Shown here in pieces: positions 7,349 through 15,523 of a stretch of 20,976 bases of DNA. A program made the translations under genes and the position numbers. The notes beneath the pieces were generated by a model. It saw only the letters and a list, made by a program, of their open reading frames with translations. It did no database searches and was not told where the DNA came from. The stretch comes from Porticoccus sp. Lineage in GTDB: Bacteria; Pseudomonadota; Gammaproteobacteria; Pseudomonadales; Porticoccaceae. The stretch lies in the NCBI GenBank assembly GCA_011049795.1, contig DRHD01000028.1, forward strand, positions 1 through 20,976, in the 5' to 3' direction. Position 1 is the first letter of the stretch. Each line of letters starts with the position of its first letter.

Positions 7349-7362
7349 AAAATTAACTGTTC

Positions 7363-7962
7363 TCAGTTAGTAAACTCTGGTGCAGCGACGTACTCCCAAA
7401 GCAATACAGTAGCAACTAACACAGCGACGACGTAAACCAGGGCAACGGCAAAAACGGCGCTGGCATAAAGAAACCCTAAATCTTCTGGTACTTTCATCAT
7501 CTCCGGAATACCCAAATATATAAGACGAATAGCGTAACTACAGGCTGCCGTGGCAATAATTATGTCGAGCCACCAAATAGGGTACGCCGCAAAGGCACCC
7601 GCCAAAAAAACCGGGATAGAGCACAAGCCCATAAATACAAAACCTTTATAAGCATGCAGGCTTGCCGAATAGGTTTTGGACATCCAGTGAATCATTAGGC
7701 CAATAAAGACCAAGGCACCCATCAGTGCAAAATAAAAGAGTACGGCTAAAGGAATGGCACTACTTTCTGTAATACGAACAGGGTCACCGTCACCTATTGT
7801 CCAACCAAACTGGGTGGTACCAATATAAAAGCCAATAGCCGGTATCATTCCAAGAAAAATGAAATAGATACTCATTCGCTTCAGAGCTTCATCAGACAAC
7901 TCAGCAAGTTTTTTCCACTCAGCCTGTGGATCGTATAGCAATCCGAACATATGACCTAACAT
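7363..7962 (-). CDS. Yip1-family inner-membrane protein
   Basis: A 199-residue protein with five predicted membrane helices (about 31-50, 70-92, 105-124, 129-149 and 163-190) and a short cytoplasmic N-terminus containing LLYDPQAEWKKLAE. That segment, followed by the helices, is typical of bacterial Yip1 (formerly DUF1282) proteins. Their function is not established. The ATG at 7962 has GAGGGG upstream. It is monocistronic, with a strong terminator just downstream. An FNR-like site correctly placed over a TATAAA hexamer lies upstream (8050-8098), suggesting induction at low oxygen, which would tie it to the neighbouring cbb3 oxidase operon. The regulation is inference. Confidence 0.82.
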   Translation of the reverse strand: MLGHMFGLLYDPQAEWKKLAELSDEALKRMSIYFIFLGMIPAIGFYIGTTQFGWTIGDGDPVRITESSAIPLAVLFYFALMGALVFIGLMIHWMSKTYSASLHAYKGFVFMGLCSIPVFLAGAFAAYPIWWLDIIIATAACSYAIRLIYLGIPEMMKVPEDLGFLYASAVFAVALVYVVAVLVATVLLWEYVAAPEFTN

Positions 7963-8049
7963 AAAACCCCTCGCATTTTTTATTGCTCTAATTGTATTTG
8001 TGCCTTAGCTATATCTACCGATCAGCCAGTTTTCAACTAACCATTTGGT

Positions 8050-8098
8050 AGTAACTTTTATACCCTCGAAGTCAACCCCATGGCTTGACCAATGTCAA
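8050..8098 (-). promoter_or_regulatory. Putative Anr/FNR class-II promoter of the Yip1-family gene
   Basis: The symmetric site TTGACCAATGTCAA (8085-8098) fits TTGA-N6-TCAA, the core of CRP/FNR-family anaeroboxes (consensus TTGAT-N4-ATCAA). A minus-strand TATAAA lies at 8062-8057. The centre-to-centre distance is 32 bp, exactly that of the cco promoter here, and places the site at -41.5 of a start near 8050. The 5' leader would be about 88 bases. Confidence 0.6.
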
Positions 8099-8133
8099 CT
8101 ACAAGGGCTTCAGGAAAAGGTTTCTTAGCTGGG

Positions 8134-8877
8134 TTAATGATGCATATGCTCATGCTCAGAATCCGACGCAGCTTCTGTAGAGGAAGAATGAGAGTGGGAG
8201 TGAGAATGGGAGTGAAAATAGGCACTCCATACCGTCCAACTACCAAAAATAATTAATATCAATGCCATCATCACCCGCAACAGCTTTCCCTGTAGCCAGT
8301 GACGCAATTGGCTAGAGAAAATACCACCGGCTAACATCGCAGGCAATGTCCCGACACCAAAAGCCATCATGGCCACTGCACCCGTTACCGGTGTTGCAGA
8401 TGCGCCCGCATAAGCCAATGCTGTATACACAAGACCGCAGGGCAGCCAGCCCCATAACATGCCATAAAAAAACCCTTTGCCCACTGATCTAACTTGGAAC
8501 AGTCCTTTACTCAAGGGCTCCAGTCGCCGCCACAAATGTTGCCCGGCTCTTTCCAGCCACGACAACACCCGCCACCAACCAGCCATATACAACCCCATTA
8601 AAATCAGCAAGATACCAGCGATTGCACGTAACCATGGGCCCATCGACAAAAAGTGCTGACCAAAATATCCAAGCAATCCAACCAGCGCACCCAACAGACC
8701 GTAGGAAACAATTCGACCCAAGTTATAGCTGAGGAGAATTGGCCAGCGCGATCGTTTATCATCAGCCGCAAACCCCAATGCTGCAACAATACCGCCACAC
8801 ATTCCGGCACAGTGCCCCGCTCCCATGAGACCAATAACCAACATAGCGGTCATTGGCATTACATCGATCTCATTCAC
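8134..8877 (-). CDS. TauE/SafE-like (DsbD_2-type) membrane protein of the cco cluster, His-rich tail
   Basis: A 247-residue polytopic inner-membrane protein with about six helices. The first helix carries GAGHCAGMCGG (19-29), the paired-cysteine motif typical of the sulfite-exporter TauE/SafE-like proteins found at the end of cbb3 oxidase clusters. The C-terminus (about 217-247) is an extramembrane tail of alternating His-Ser followed by His/Glu, likely metal binding. The database label sulfite exporter is a family name only. In this context a role in copper or redox handling during oxidase assembly is more plausible, but unproven. The start overlaps the end of ccoS by eight bases, so it is co-translated. 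No obvious terminator follows in the 35 bases before the next promoter elements. Confidence 0.83.
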   Translation of the reverse strand: MNEIDVMPMTAMLVIGLMGAGHCAGMCGGIVAALGFAADDKRSRWPILLSYNLGRIVSYGLLGALVGLLGYFGQHFLSMGPWLRAIAGILLILMGLYMAGWWRVLSWLERAGQHLWRRLEPLSKGLFQVRSVGKGFFYGMLWGWLPCGLVYTALAYAGASATPVTGAVAMMAFGVGTLPAMLAGGIFSSQLRHWLQGKLLRVMMALILIIFGSWTVWSAYFHSHSHSHSHSSSTEAASDSEHEHMHH

Positions 8878-9139
8878 TCGGCTTAACCTCGTCCAGCTTT
8901 ACTTCCTGAACCTCGTCCTGCAGGGATGTGTCTTCCCGAGGCTTGTCTTGCTGGGATTGGTCTTGCTGGGGGTGATCTTCCCGAGAGAGCTCTAAATCAT
9001 CGTCATCCCCAAAGAGAATACGCGCGCCCTCCCCATCGAGATCATCATATTGGCCGTTGTTTACCGCCCAAAAAAATATGGCTATAGCCAATGCACAAAA
9101 TATCAAGGAGACAGGAATAAGTAGGTAAAGACTAGCCAT
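8870..9139 (-). CDS. ccoS: cbb3 oxidase maturation protein CcoS with extended repeat tail
   Basis: An 89-residue protein: a single N-terminal membrane helix (MASLYLLIPVSLIFCALAIAI), then the family motif NNGQYDDLDGEGARILFGDDDD. CcoS is needed for cofactor (heme/copper) insertion into cbb3 oxidase. I chose the ATG at 9139, five codons inside the longest frame, because the family starts M-x-SLYLLIP. Residues from about 54 onward are an unusual hydrophilic tail of degenerate five-residue units (QQDQS, QQDKP, REDTS, LQDEV, QEVKL, DEVKP), making the protein longer than the usual 50-70 residues. The preceding gene ccoI ends 218 bp away across a MITE-like insertion. The following gene overlaps it by eight bases. 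Confidence 0.9.
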   Translation of the reverse strand: MASLYLLIPVSLIFCALAIAIFFWAVNNGQYDDLDGEGARILFGDDDDLELSREDHPQQDQSQQDKPREDTSLQDEVQEVKLDEVKPSE

Positions 9140-9186
9140 TGACGGGAATACCAAAAAATAGAATTAGGATGTTAAAAACATACTGT

Positions 9187-9325
9187 GAGACCTTTGCACG
9201 AGCCGAAATTTTGTTTGCTGGCAAGGCAAAAACGCACGGAATGAGGGAGTTTATACTTATAAATGATCGATTGAGTACATTTTTAACGCCGCTAGAAGGC
9301 AAAAGAACAATCGCGCAAAGGTCTC
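9187..9325. mobile_element. MITE-like element between ccoI and ccoS
   Basis: A 139-bp non-coding segment is bounded by 15-bp terminal inverted repeats beginning GAGACCTTTGC (left GAGACCTTTGCACGA 9187-9201; right arm 9311-9325, one mismatch). It is flanked on both sides by the direct repeat ACTGT (9182-9186, 9326-9330), as expected for a target-site duplication. There is no transposase. The GAGACCTTTGC ends resemble those I recall for IS5-family-derived small repeats in gammaproteobacteria; that family assignment is from memory and needs a search. Confidence 0.75.
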
Positions 9326-9357
9326 ACTGTATGAGTTCTCATCATACAAGGGCCGCA

Positions 9358-11763
9358 TCAGTCACCCATGTGATTGAGCCTAAGCGCATTGAGCACTACC
9401 AGCAATGAGCTTGCGGACATACCAATAGCCGCCGCCCATGGAGGAATCATACCTGCTGCTGCCAACGGAAGAGCCAGAAGGTTGTAACACAATGCCCAGC
9501 CAAGGTTTTGCTGGATCACCCTGCGAGTTCTCCTCGCCAAGGTGATCGCCTTAGGTAATGTGTCCAGATTGCTCGACAGGAGAATACTATCAGCATGAAT
9601 ACGGGCAAAATCGGTAGCATCACCCAGTGCCACGGACGCATCTGCACCGCTTAATACGGGGACATCATTAATACCATCACCGACCATAATGACCCGATGA
9701 CCCGCTTTTTGTAGTCTGTTTGCCTGCGCCAACTTCTGTTCTGGTGACATACCACCACACCGCTCGGTAATCCCAAGCTTCTCAGCCATCTCATCTACCG
9801 TGGCCTGACGATCACCACTGAGCAGTGACACCTCTATACCTAGGGCCTGAAGACGGGTAATGGCACAAGCCGCACCAAGACGCAGTTCATCCTGTAATAA
9901 AACCCAACCAAGGGGTTGATTTTTATCTGCCAGCAACAGTGGCAACTGACCTGGATCCACAGTGGGCAGATCGGGCGCCACAAAGCCAAACAGTTCCGTG
10001 ATGTAGCTAGGCTGGCCAATGGCATACTGGGTATTCTCGACCGTACCGGATATACCCGCGCCCACCTGCTGATTTACGTCTCTCACCAAAGCCTTATCAG
10101 CGATGTCAGAAAATGCCCTGGCAATAGGGTGCAGGGAGCCACTTTCAAGCCCGGCAGCCAACTTCAGCAAACTCTCGGCCGGAACCTCAGCTAATGGAAC
10201 AACATGGGCTATGGACATATTCCCCAGTGTCAGGGTGCCCGTTTTATCAAAAATCAGCTGATCTGCGGACGACAACACTTCCAGGACATGGCCCCGGCTA
10301 ACCAAAAACCCGTACCGGCGCAGTTCGCCCGTTGCCACGGCCATCGCTGCAGGTGTAGCCAGCGATAGAGCACAGGGACAAGTCACCACTAACACCGATA
10401 ACACAACCCAAAGTGCCTGCTCTGGTTGATGCTGCCACCACCACAGAGCCACCACCAATGCCACTAACAACACGGCCAGAACAAAATAGCTCGCCACTCG
10501 GTCTGCCAATGCGACCTGTACGGGCTTTTCTGTCTTGGCTTTCTCTACCAACTTCAAAATAGCGGATAGTCTGGTTTGATGACCCACAGCCGATACTCTG
10601 ACCAGTAATGGACTCTCACTATTCACCGTACCAGCATTGACTAAATCACCTTGCTGTTTGCAAACAGGCATCTGTTCACCTGTTAACACGGCCTCAATCA
10701 CGCTACTAACACCTTCGTGTATTTCACCATCGCAGGGGATCGTATCTCCGGCAGAAACTCTGATTAAATCGCCCGGCTGCAGCGCTTTAACTGGCACAGC
10801 TTCTTCACCGTGTTCAGACAACCTGACGGTTGTGGGGGGAAGCAACTGCCCCATTCCTTCAGCGTGGGTATCGCTGCGATGTCTCACGCGCATTTCAAGA
10901 TAGCGACCGAGTAACAGAAAGAAAGTAAACATAGCTACCGAGTCGAAATAGACCTCACCGGATCGCGTTACTGTCCCCCAGCAACTTGCGGTAAATGCCA
11001 AACCAATGGCCAGTGAAACAGGCACGTCCATGGTCAGGTGTGCAAAGCGCAGGTTCCGCCATGCGGCCTGAAAAAAAGGAAAAGCAGAGAACAGCACTAC
11101 GGGTAACGCAAAAATCAGGCTCACCCATCGCAGGTAATTTTGCCACTCAGGGTCCATGCCCTGAAAAGCCCCGGCATAAAGGCCAACCGCCAACATGCCC
11201 GCTTGCATCATGCCAAAACCAGCGACACCTAAGCGCTGTATAAAACGACGGTTCTCATGCTGACGAAGCTGACGCGCCTCTTCGTCACTGGCGGGTCGTG
11301 CATCATAACCAATTGCCAAAAATCCGTTGAGCAATTGACTCAGTTTGATCTGGCTTGCATCCCACTCCACCAGCGCTCGGTGGTTGGTCACATTAACCCT
11401 CACAGCAACCACTCCCGGCTGCTTTTTCAGATGGTGTTCAATGAGCCAGGCACAGGCAGCACAGGTAATACCACCCACTAATAACTGGATTTGTCGATGA
11501 CCATTGTCTAGCTGCTCAACGTAGTCAGCTTGTACTTCTGGTAAATCGTAGGCTTCAAGTGCAGCTTGCTTGGTTAGATCAGGTCGGGAGGAATTGGAGG
11601 CGCGATATTGATAGAAACGGGATAGACCACCATCGCAAATAGCCGTCGCCACGGCCTGGCAACCAGGGCAACACATATCCCGATTCACACCCACGATCTC
11701 AACCGTAAAACTGGAGTTTATTGGTACTGGAAGACCACAGTGATAGCAGCTTTCGTGACTCAT
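9358..11763 (-). CDS. ccoI: P1B-type copper-transporting ATPase CcoI
   Basis: An 801-residue heavy-metal P-type ATPase of the CcoI/FixI group, which exports copper across the inner membrane for the CuB centre of cbb3 oxidase. It has a Cys-rich N-terminus (CYHCG; CCPGC at 31-35), an HMA domain with GGITCAACAWLIEHH (97-111), the transport motif CPC at 462-464 in VVTCPCALS, the actuator TGE at 361-363, the phosphorylated Asp506 in DKTGTLT, HP at 545-546 and GDGIND at 695-700. Every catalytic motif is intact. The ATG overlaps the ccoH stop (ATGA). It ends 26 bases from a MITE-like element that separates it from ccoS. CopA-type detoxifying ATPases are the alternative, excluded by the operon and the N-terminal CCPGC domain. 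Confidence 0.96.
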   Translation of the reverse strand: MSHESCYHCGLPVPINSSFTVEIVGVNRDMCCPGCQAVATAICDGGLSRFYQYRASNSSRPDLTKQAALEAYDLPEVQADYVEQLDNGHRQIQLLVGGITCAACAWLIEHHLKKQPGVVAVRVNVTNHRALVEWDASQIKLSQLLNGFLAIGYDARPASDEEARQLRQHENRRFIQRLGVAGFGMMQAGMLAVGLYAGAFQGMDPEWQNYLRWVSLIFALPVVLFSAFPFFQAAWRNLRFAHLTMDVPVSLAIGLAFTASCWGTVTRSGEVYFDSVAMFTFFLLLGRYLEMRVRHRSDTHAEGMGQLLPPTTVRLSEHGEEAVPVKALQPGDLIRVSAGDTIPCDGEIHEGVSSVIEAVLTGEQMPVCKQQGDLVNAGTVNSESPLLVRVSAVGHQTRLSAILKLVEKAKTEKPVQVALADRVASYFVLAVLLVALVVALWWWQHQPEQALWVVLSVLVVTCPCALSLATPAAMAVATGELRRYGFLVSRGHVLEVLSSADQLIFDKTGTLTLGNMSIAHVVPLAEVPAESLLKLAAGLESGSLHPIARAFSDIADKALVRDVNQQVGAGISGTVENTQYAIGQPSYITELFGFVAPDLPTVDPGQLPLLLADKNQPLGWVLLQDELRLGAACAITRLQALGIEVSLLSGDRQATVDEMAEKLGITERCGGMSPEQKLAQANRLQKAGHRVIMVGDGINDVPVLSGADASVALGDATDFARIHADSILLSSNLDTLPKAITLARRTRRVIQQNLGWALCYNLLALPLAAAGMIPPWAAAIGMSASSLLVVLNALRLNHMGD

Positions 11764-12251
11764 CGAGCTAGCAGGGTAACCTGCTGGCTGTCGGAGAAAT
11801 TAATTTCACCGCTGAGACGCCACTCCTGTTCGGGTAGCGGAACCAGCCGCAGATAATACCGGTGACGGAGATTTCGTTCTAAATCTACACGGTAGTGATT
11901 GGGAGACATCAATGACATGGACAAGTCCCTATCGCGGGTCCCATCGGTTGGGTGAAGTAATTGCAGTACCAGGTGACTAGCGTTGACCTCAGCACCTATC
12001 AGGGTGACAAAGAACTCACCACTGTCACTATCCAGGCGCAACTCCGCTGACAACCCCATCGCTGTGGCCAAGTGATCCTGTTCAAAGCTCTGGTTAATGG
12101 CCAACCCATCCCGGTAGTAGTTGTCATTAACCAGCGTATCTGCGCCATTGAATGCAATATAAACTGTGGTCAGACCCGCAATCACAACACTGCCGGGCAA
12201 GGCCATTAAAAACCACGGCCAAAACTGGCGATACCACGGTTTGTCATCCAT
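11760..12251 (-). CDS. ccoH: cbb3 oxidase assembly protein CcoH/FixH
   Basis: A 163-residue FixH-family protein: a short N-terminus with PWYRQFWPWFL, one membrane helix (about 13-32), and a periplasmic beta-rich domain containing NDNYYRDGLAINQ and ending FSDSQQVTLLAR. CcoH is a small protein required for stable assembly of cbb3 oxidase, and is known to associate with CcoN. I chose the ATG at 12251 (GGAGAG upstream), which gives the usual MDDKPWYRQF start. A TTG at 12296 with GAGGA upstream would add 15 residues and cannot be excluded. It lies 98 bp after ccoG, and its stop overlaps the ccoI start. Confidence 0.88.
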   Translation of the reverse strand: MDDKPWYRQFWPWFLMALPGSVVIAGLTTVYIAFNGADTLVNDNYYRDGLAINQSFEQDHLATAMGLSAELRLDSDSGEFFVTLIGAEVNASHLVLQLLHPTDGTRDRDLSMSLMSPNHYRVDLERNLRHRYYLRLVPLPEQEWRLSGEINFSDSQQVTLLAR

Positions 12252-12349
12252 GCCTGTCTCTCCTTTTGCCTCTGAATGCTGAGCCGGTTGTTTCAAGGGG
12301 TATTCCTCACAAAAACTTTCATGGACTTAATCGTAGACCCGGATGCGCA

Positions 12350-13777
12350 CTAGCGGCGCAGACGCGGACCAATGAACCGGTTTACTTCAGTGGCATTGAT
12401 TGCTGGATCATCCACTGACTCAACAACAAAAAGGACATCAACATTCGGGCTTTTCATCAAACCAGGGTCCAATGCAACGCTGACGGGCATACTCATCACC
12501 TCGCCTTCAACCACTGTAACCTGCTCTGCGCCCCTGTAACTAAACTCATAGTCACCCTCTACCCGAATACTATAACGGTGATCCTTGGTGTCCATATTGT
12601 TGATTTTTAAGGTATAAATATTTTCCACCAATCCCATGGTGCTTTCACGGAACATCACATTGCGATCGCGAATAATGTTCACCTCAAGTGGCATACGGGT
12701 GAAAATATTATAACCAAAGGCGCCCGTCATGATTGTCAACGCCACAACGTAACCAATAAAACGCGGCCTCAGAATATGAGTTTTCCCATGCTTCATAGCA
12801 CGCTCAGTGGTGAACCGGATCAACCCAGGCTCATAATCCATCTTATCCATCACTGTATTACAGGCATCAATACACAAGCCACAATCAATACATTCGTATT
12901 GCAGCCCATGACGAATATCAATTCCTGTGGGACAAACCTGCACGCAGAGAGAGCAATCAACACAATCGCCCTTACCTTCGGCAAGATGGTCAACCGACTT
13001 CTTGCGTGCACCACGCGGTTCCCCTCGCTCCACATCGTAGGATACGATCAAGGTATCCTCATCAAACATCACCGATTGGAAACGAGCATAGGGGCACATA
13101 TATATGCATACCTGCTCACGTAGAAAGCCGGCATTCATATAGGTCATGACAGCAAAAAAGCATGTCCAGAATACAGCTTCAGGCGGTGCAGAGAAACTCA
13201 ATAAGCCGGGGACAAGTTCACGAATTGGGTTGAAGTAACCAACAAATGTTAATCCAGTAACAAATGCCAGCAGCCCCCATAAAAAGAGCTTACTACCACG
13301 TTTTTTTATCTTGCTGAAATCCCAAGGTGATTTGTCCAGCTTTATTCGCTGGTTACGATCTCCCTCACAAAAGTCCTCTATCGAGATAAACAGCATCGTC
13401 CAAACTGTTTGTGGGCAGGAAAAACCACACCACACACGGCCAACTAATACTGTCACGGTAAACAAGGCAAATGCAGCAATGATCAATGCCCAAGACAACA
13501 ACATAAAGTCCTGTGGCCAGAAAGTGATCCAGGCAACATGAAATTTTCGTGCAGGTAGGTCAAACCAGATGGCCTGCCGGCCACCTATATTGATCCAGGG
13601 GAAGAGAAAAAAGGCGCTGAGCATGGGCATCCATGTCCAGCGCATTAAATCTCTGAAGAAACCAGGCAGTTTTCTTGTCTGAATTTTCTCTCGAGCCTGA
13701 TAGAGATCCAGAACCTTGATGGTTTCCTCATGGGCAGCATGATCATGCTGATTGAGAGGCTTTTTATCGTCACTCAT
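12350..13777 (-). CDS. ccoG: Cytochrome oxidase accessory protein CcoG (FixG/RdxA)
   Basis: A 475-residue inner-membrane iron-sulfur protein with about five helices in the N-terminal 340 residues and a C-terminal Ig-like domain. Two bacterial-ferredoxin Cys sets are complete: C272/C275/C278/C282 and C296/C299/C302/C306. Further conserved pairs are WCGFSCPQ (C117, C121) and CIYMCPYARFQ (C224, C228). CcoG is proposed to reduce Cu(II) for delivery to the CuB site of cbb3 oxidase. It follows ccoP by 37 bp on the same strand, joining the structural and assembly halves of the cluster. Its Shine-Dalgarno (GGATAG) is weak. A NapH/NosR-like ferredoxin is the only other thought, ruled out by length and position. 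Confidence 0.96.
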   Translation of the reverse strand: MSDDKKPLNQHDHAAHEETIKVLDLYQAREKIQTRKLPGFFRDLMRWTWMPMLSAFFLFPWINIGGRQAIWFDLPARKFHVAWITFWPQDFMLLSWALIIAAFALFTVTVLVGRVWCGFSCPQTVWTMLFISIEDFCEGDRNQRIKLDKSPWDFSKIKKRGSKLFLWGLLAFVTGLTFVGYFNPIRELVPGLLSFSAPPEAVFWTCFFAVMTYMNAGFLREQVCIYMCPYARFQSVMFDEDTLIVSYDVERGEPRGARKKSVDHLAEGKGDCVDCSLCVQVCPTGIDIRHGLQYECIDCGLCIDACNTVMDKMDYEPGLIRFTTERAMKHGKTHILRPRFIGYVVALTIMTGAFGYNIFTRMPLEVNIIRDRNVMFRESTMGLVENIYTLKINNMDTKDHRYSIRVEGDYEFSYRGAEQVTVVEGEVMSMPVSVALDPGLMKSPNVDVLFVVESVDDPAINATEVNRFIGPRLRR

Positions 13778-13814
13778 ACTAAGCTATCCACTACTGCCCA
13801 AGAGGTGTATACCC

Positions 13815-14717
13815 TTACTGGTTTTTAGATAGGTTATACACGTAGCCCGCCAGCAAGTGAATTTTTTCTGCCTTGAGTTTATCGGCCTGAGCAGGCATAT
13901 CACCCTTACGACCATTACGGATAGAGTGTCGTACCAATGAGGGCGAACCCCCGTAGAGCCACACGCCATCAGTCAAGTTTGGCGCACCAATAGCAGCCAT
14001 TCCAGTACCATCTGCGCCATGACAGGCCGCGCAGTAAGTCGTATAAACCTGAGCACCCTTCTCTGACTTGGCAGCATCGTGCTCCCGACCACTGATATTG
14101 AAAACATATTCAGCGACGTTATCTACACTCTCTTCACCGATAACAGCACCCCATGCCGGCATAGCACCTTGGCGACCCTGAGTAATAGAAGCCTTGATAT
14201 CGGCAGCACTTCCACCATACAACCAATTGCTATCAGCCAGGTTTGGGAACCCATAACTGCCCCGTCCGTCGGAGCCATGACAAATCGAACAGTTGTTGTT
14301 AAACAAGCGGCGTCCCATCTTTATAGCATCGGGATTGGCGATCAACTCCTCGACGGACATATCAGCATACTGAGCATAAACCGGTGCGTATTTTTCTTCT
14401 GCGGCATCCACTTCCTCTTGCCACTGGCCGGTCTGAGTCCAACCCAGCACACCCGCATAACTACCCATTCCCGGGTACAGCACCAGATAGACTACAGCAA
14501 AAATAATGGTGCCAAGATACATATTGAACCACCAACTTGGCAGTGGGTTGTCGTACTCTTCAATACCATCGTATACATGACCCGTTGTGGGGACCTCACC
14601 ATCTTTGATGTCCTTGGAGGAAACCTCAATCTTACGGGTAGCGAACAATAGCCAGGTACACCCAGCGATAGTTACCGCCGTAATAACGATAATCCAGATA
14701 CTCCAGAAGGTACTCAT
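13815..14717 (-). CDS. ccoP: cbb3 cytochrome c oxidase subunit III, diheme cytochrome CcoP
   Basis: A 300-residue membrane-anchored diheme cytochrome c. It has two helices in the first 85 residues (about 5-26 and 63-82), with the conserved DGIEEYDNPLPSWW between them, then two periplasmic cytochrome c domains. Heme sites are CSICH (143-147) and CAACH (229-233), with likely axial Met186 and Met274. It passes electrons from soluble cytochrome c to CcoO. The ATG at 14717 follows GGAC at acceptable spacing. It starts 14 bases after ccoQ. Length and domain order are normal. Confidence 0.97.
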   Translation of the reverse strand: MSTFWSIWIIVITAVTIAGCTWLLFATRKIEVSSKDIKDGEVPTTGHVYDGIEEYDNPLPSWWFNMYLGTIIFAVVYLVLYPGMGSYAGVLGWTQTGQWQEEVDAAEEKYAPVYAQYADMSVEELIANPDAIKMGRRLFNNNCSICHGSDGRGSYGFPNLADSNWLYGGSAADIKASITQGRQGAMPAWGAVIGEESVDNVAEYVFNISGREHDAAKSEKGAQVYTTYCAACHGADGTGMAAIGAPNLTDGVWLYGGSPSLVRHSIRNGRKGDMPAQADKLKAEKIHLLAGYVYNLSKNQ

Positions 14718-14731
14718 AACAGGTCCTACCT

Positions 14732-14896
14732 CTATTTATCTTTGTTTTGCGACGATGTTTTCTCATCGGCAAACGGCAGTTGTGCTGCCTCATCAAAATC
14801 TTTTTTCTTATCGTCACTAAAGGCCCACCAACACACACCTGAAAGTGCAACCATAGTCAGAATTGTGCCAATACCTTGTAGTGTTCCCTGGTCCAT
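14732..14896 (-). CDS. ccoQ: cbb3 oxidase small subunit CcoQ
   Basis: A 54-residue peptide, easily missed by length cut-offs, reading [15 protein letters not shown]... with one membrane helix (about 5-24) and a charged tail (FSDDKKKDFDEAAQLPFAD). This is the usual CcoQ layout. CcoQ/FixQ stabilises the oxidase complex or its interaction with CcoP. The ATG at 14896 shares its first base with the ccoO stop (TAATG) and has GAGGA upstream inside ccoO, showing tight translational coupling. It lies at the expected position between ccoO and ccoP. Confidence 0.93.
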   Translation of the reverse strand: MDQGTLQGIGTILTMVALSGVCWWAFSDDKKKDFDEAAQLPFADEKTSSQNKDK

Positions 14897-15510
14897 TAGC
14901 GCTTCCTCGTTAGCAAAGTACCAAGCTGCTGTAAATAAACCACCAGAGCATCAACTTCTGTCACCTCGCCACTGGCAAATGGCACGGCAGCATTAGCGAT
15001 ATCCTCATCGGTATAAGGAACACCAACTATCCTCAAGGCCGTCATTTTGGCAGCAGTATCTTCACCCGTCAGAGTGTTTTCAAATAACCAGGAGAAGCCG
15101 GGCATGTTGGACACCGGCACGACATCCCTTGGGTTATAGAGGTGTGCCATGTGCCAGTTATCACTGTAGCGACCACCCACTCGAGCCAAATCTGGACCCG
15201 TACGTTTAGAACCCCACAAGAAAGGATGTTCATAGACATGCTCGCCCGCCACAGAGTAATGACCATAACGCTCAGTCTCAGCACGTAAGGGACGAATCAT
15301 CTGCGTATGGCAAACATGGCAACCTTCTCTAATGTAGATATCACGCCCCTCTAGAGCTATGGCACCTAGCGGTTTAAGACCCTCAATAGGTTCTGTCGTC
15401 TCAGCCTGCCAGAACAGTGGAATAACCTGTGCCAAACCACCAAAACTGATTGCAACTACAATCAGCACAATCATCAGGCCTATATTCTTCTCAACAATCT
15501 CATGTTTCAC
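14896..15510 (-). CDS. ccoO: cbb3 cytochrome c oxidase subunit II, monoheme cytochrome CcoO
   Basis: A 204-residue membrane-anchored cytochrome c: one N-terminal helix (about 10-34) and a periplasmic heme domain with CHVCH at 64-68, followed by [18 protein letters not shown] and the axial-ligand region NMPGFSWLF (Met136). It carries electrons from CcoP to the CcoN active site. Translation starts at GTG 15510 with AAGGAG seven bases upstream. That ribosome-binding site overlaps the ccoN stop region, so coupling is likely. Its own stop overlaps the ccoQ start. Confidence 0.97.
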   Translation of the reverse strand: MKHEIVEKNIGLMIVLIVVAISFGGLAQVIPLFWQAETTEPIEGLKPLGAIALEGRDIYIREGCHVCHTQMIRPLRAETERYGHYSVAGEHVYEHPFLWGSKRTGPDLARVGGRYSDNWHMAHLYNPRDVVPVSNMPGFSWLFENTLTGEDTAAKMTALRIVGVPYTDEDIANAAVPFASGEVTEVDALVVYLQQLGTLLTRKR

Positions 15511-15523
15511 TGTTGCTCTCCTT

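Noticed and set aside
9139..9408. 89-residue plus-strand frame between ccoS and ccoI
   Set aside because: It runs through the MITE-like element and the end of ccoI; its sequence is that of the inverted-repeat element, not a transposase.
12776..13123. 115-residue plus-strand frame
   Set aside because: Antisense to the iron-sulfur region of ccoG. It is an artefact of that gene's codon pattern.
14079..14651. 190-residue open frame on the plus strand
   Set aside because: It lies entirely antisense to ccoP, whose heme motifs are intact. The translated product has no recognisable pattern and looks like a frame shadow.
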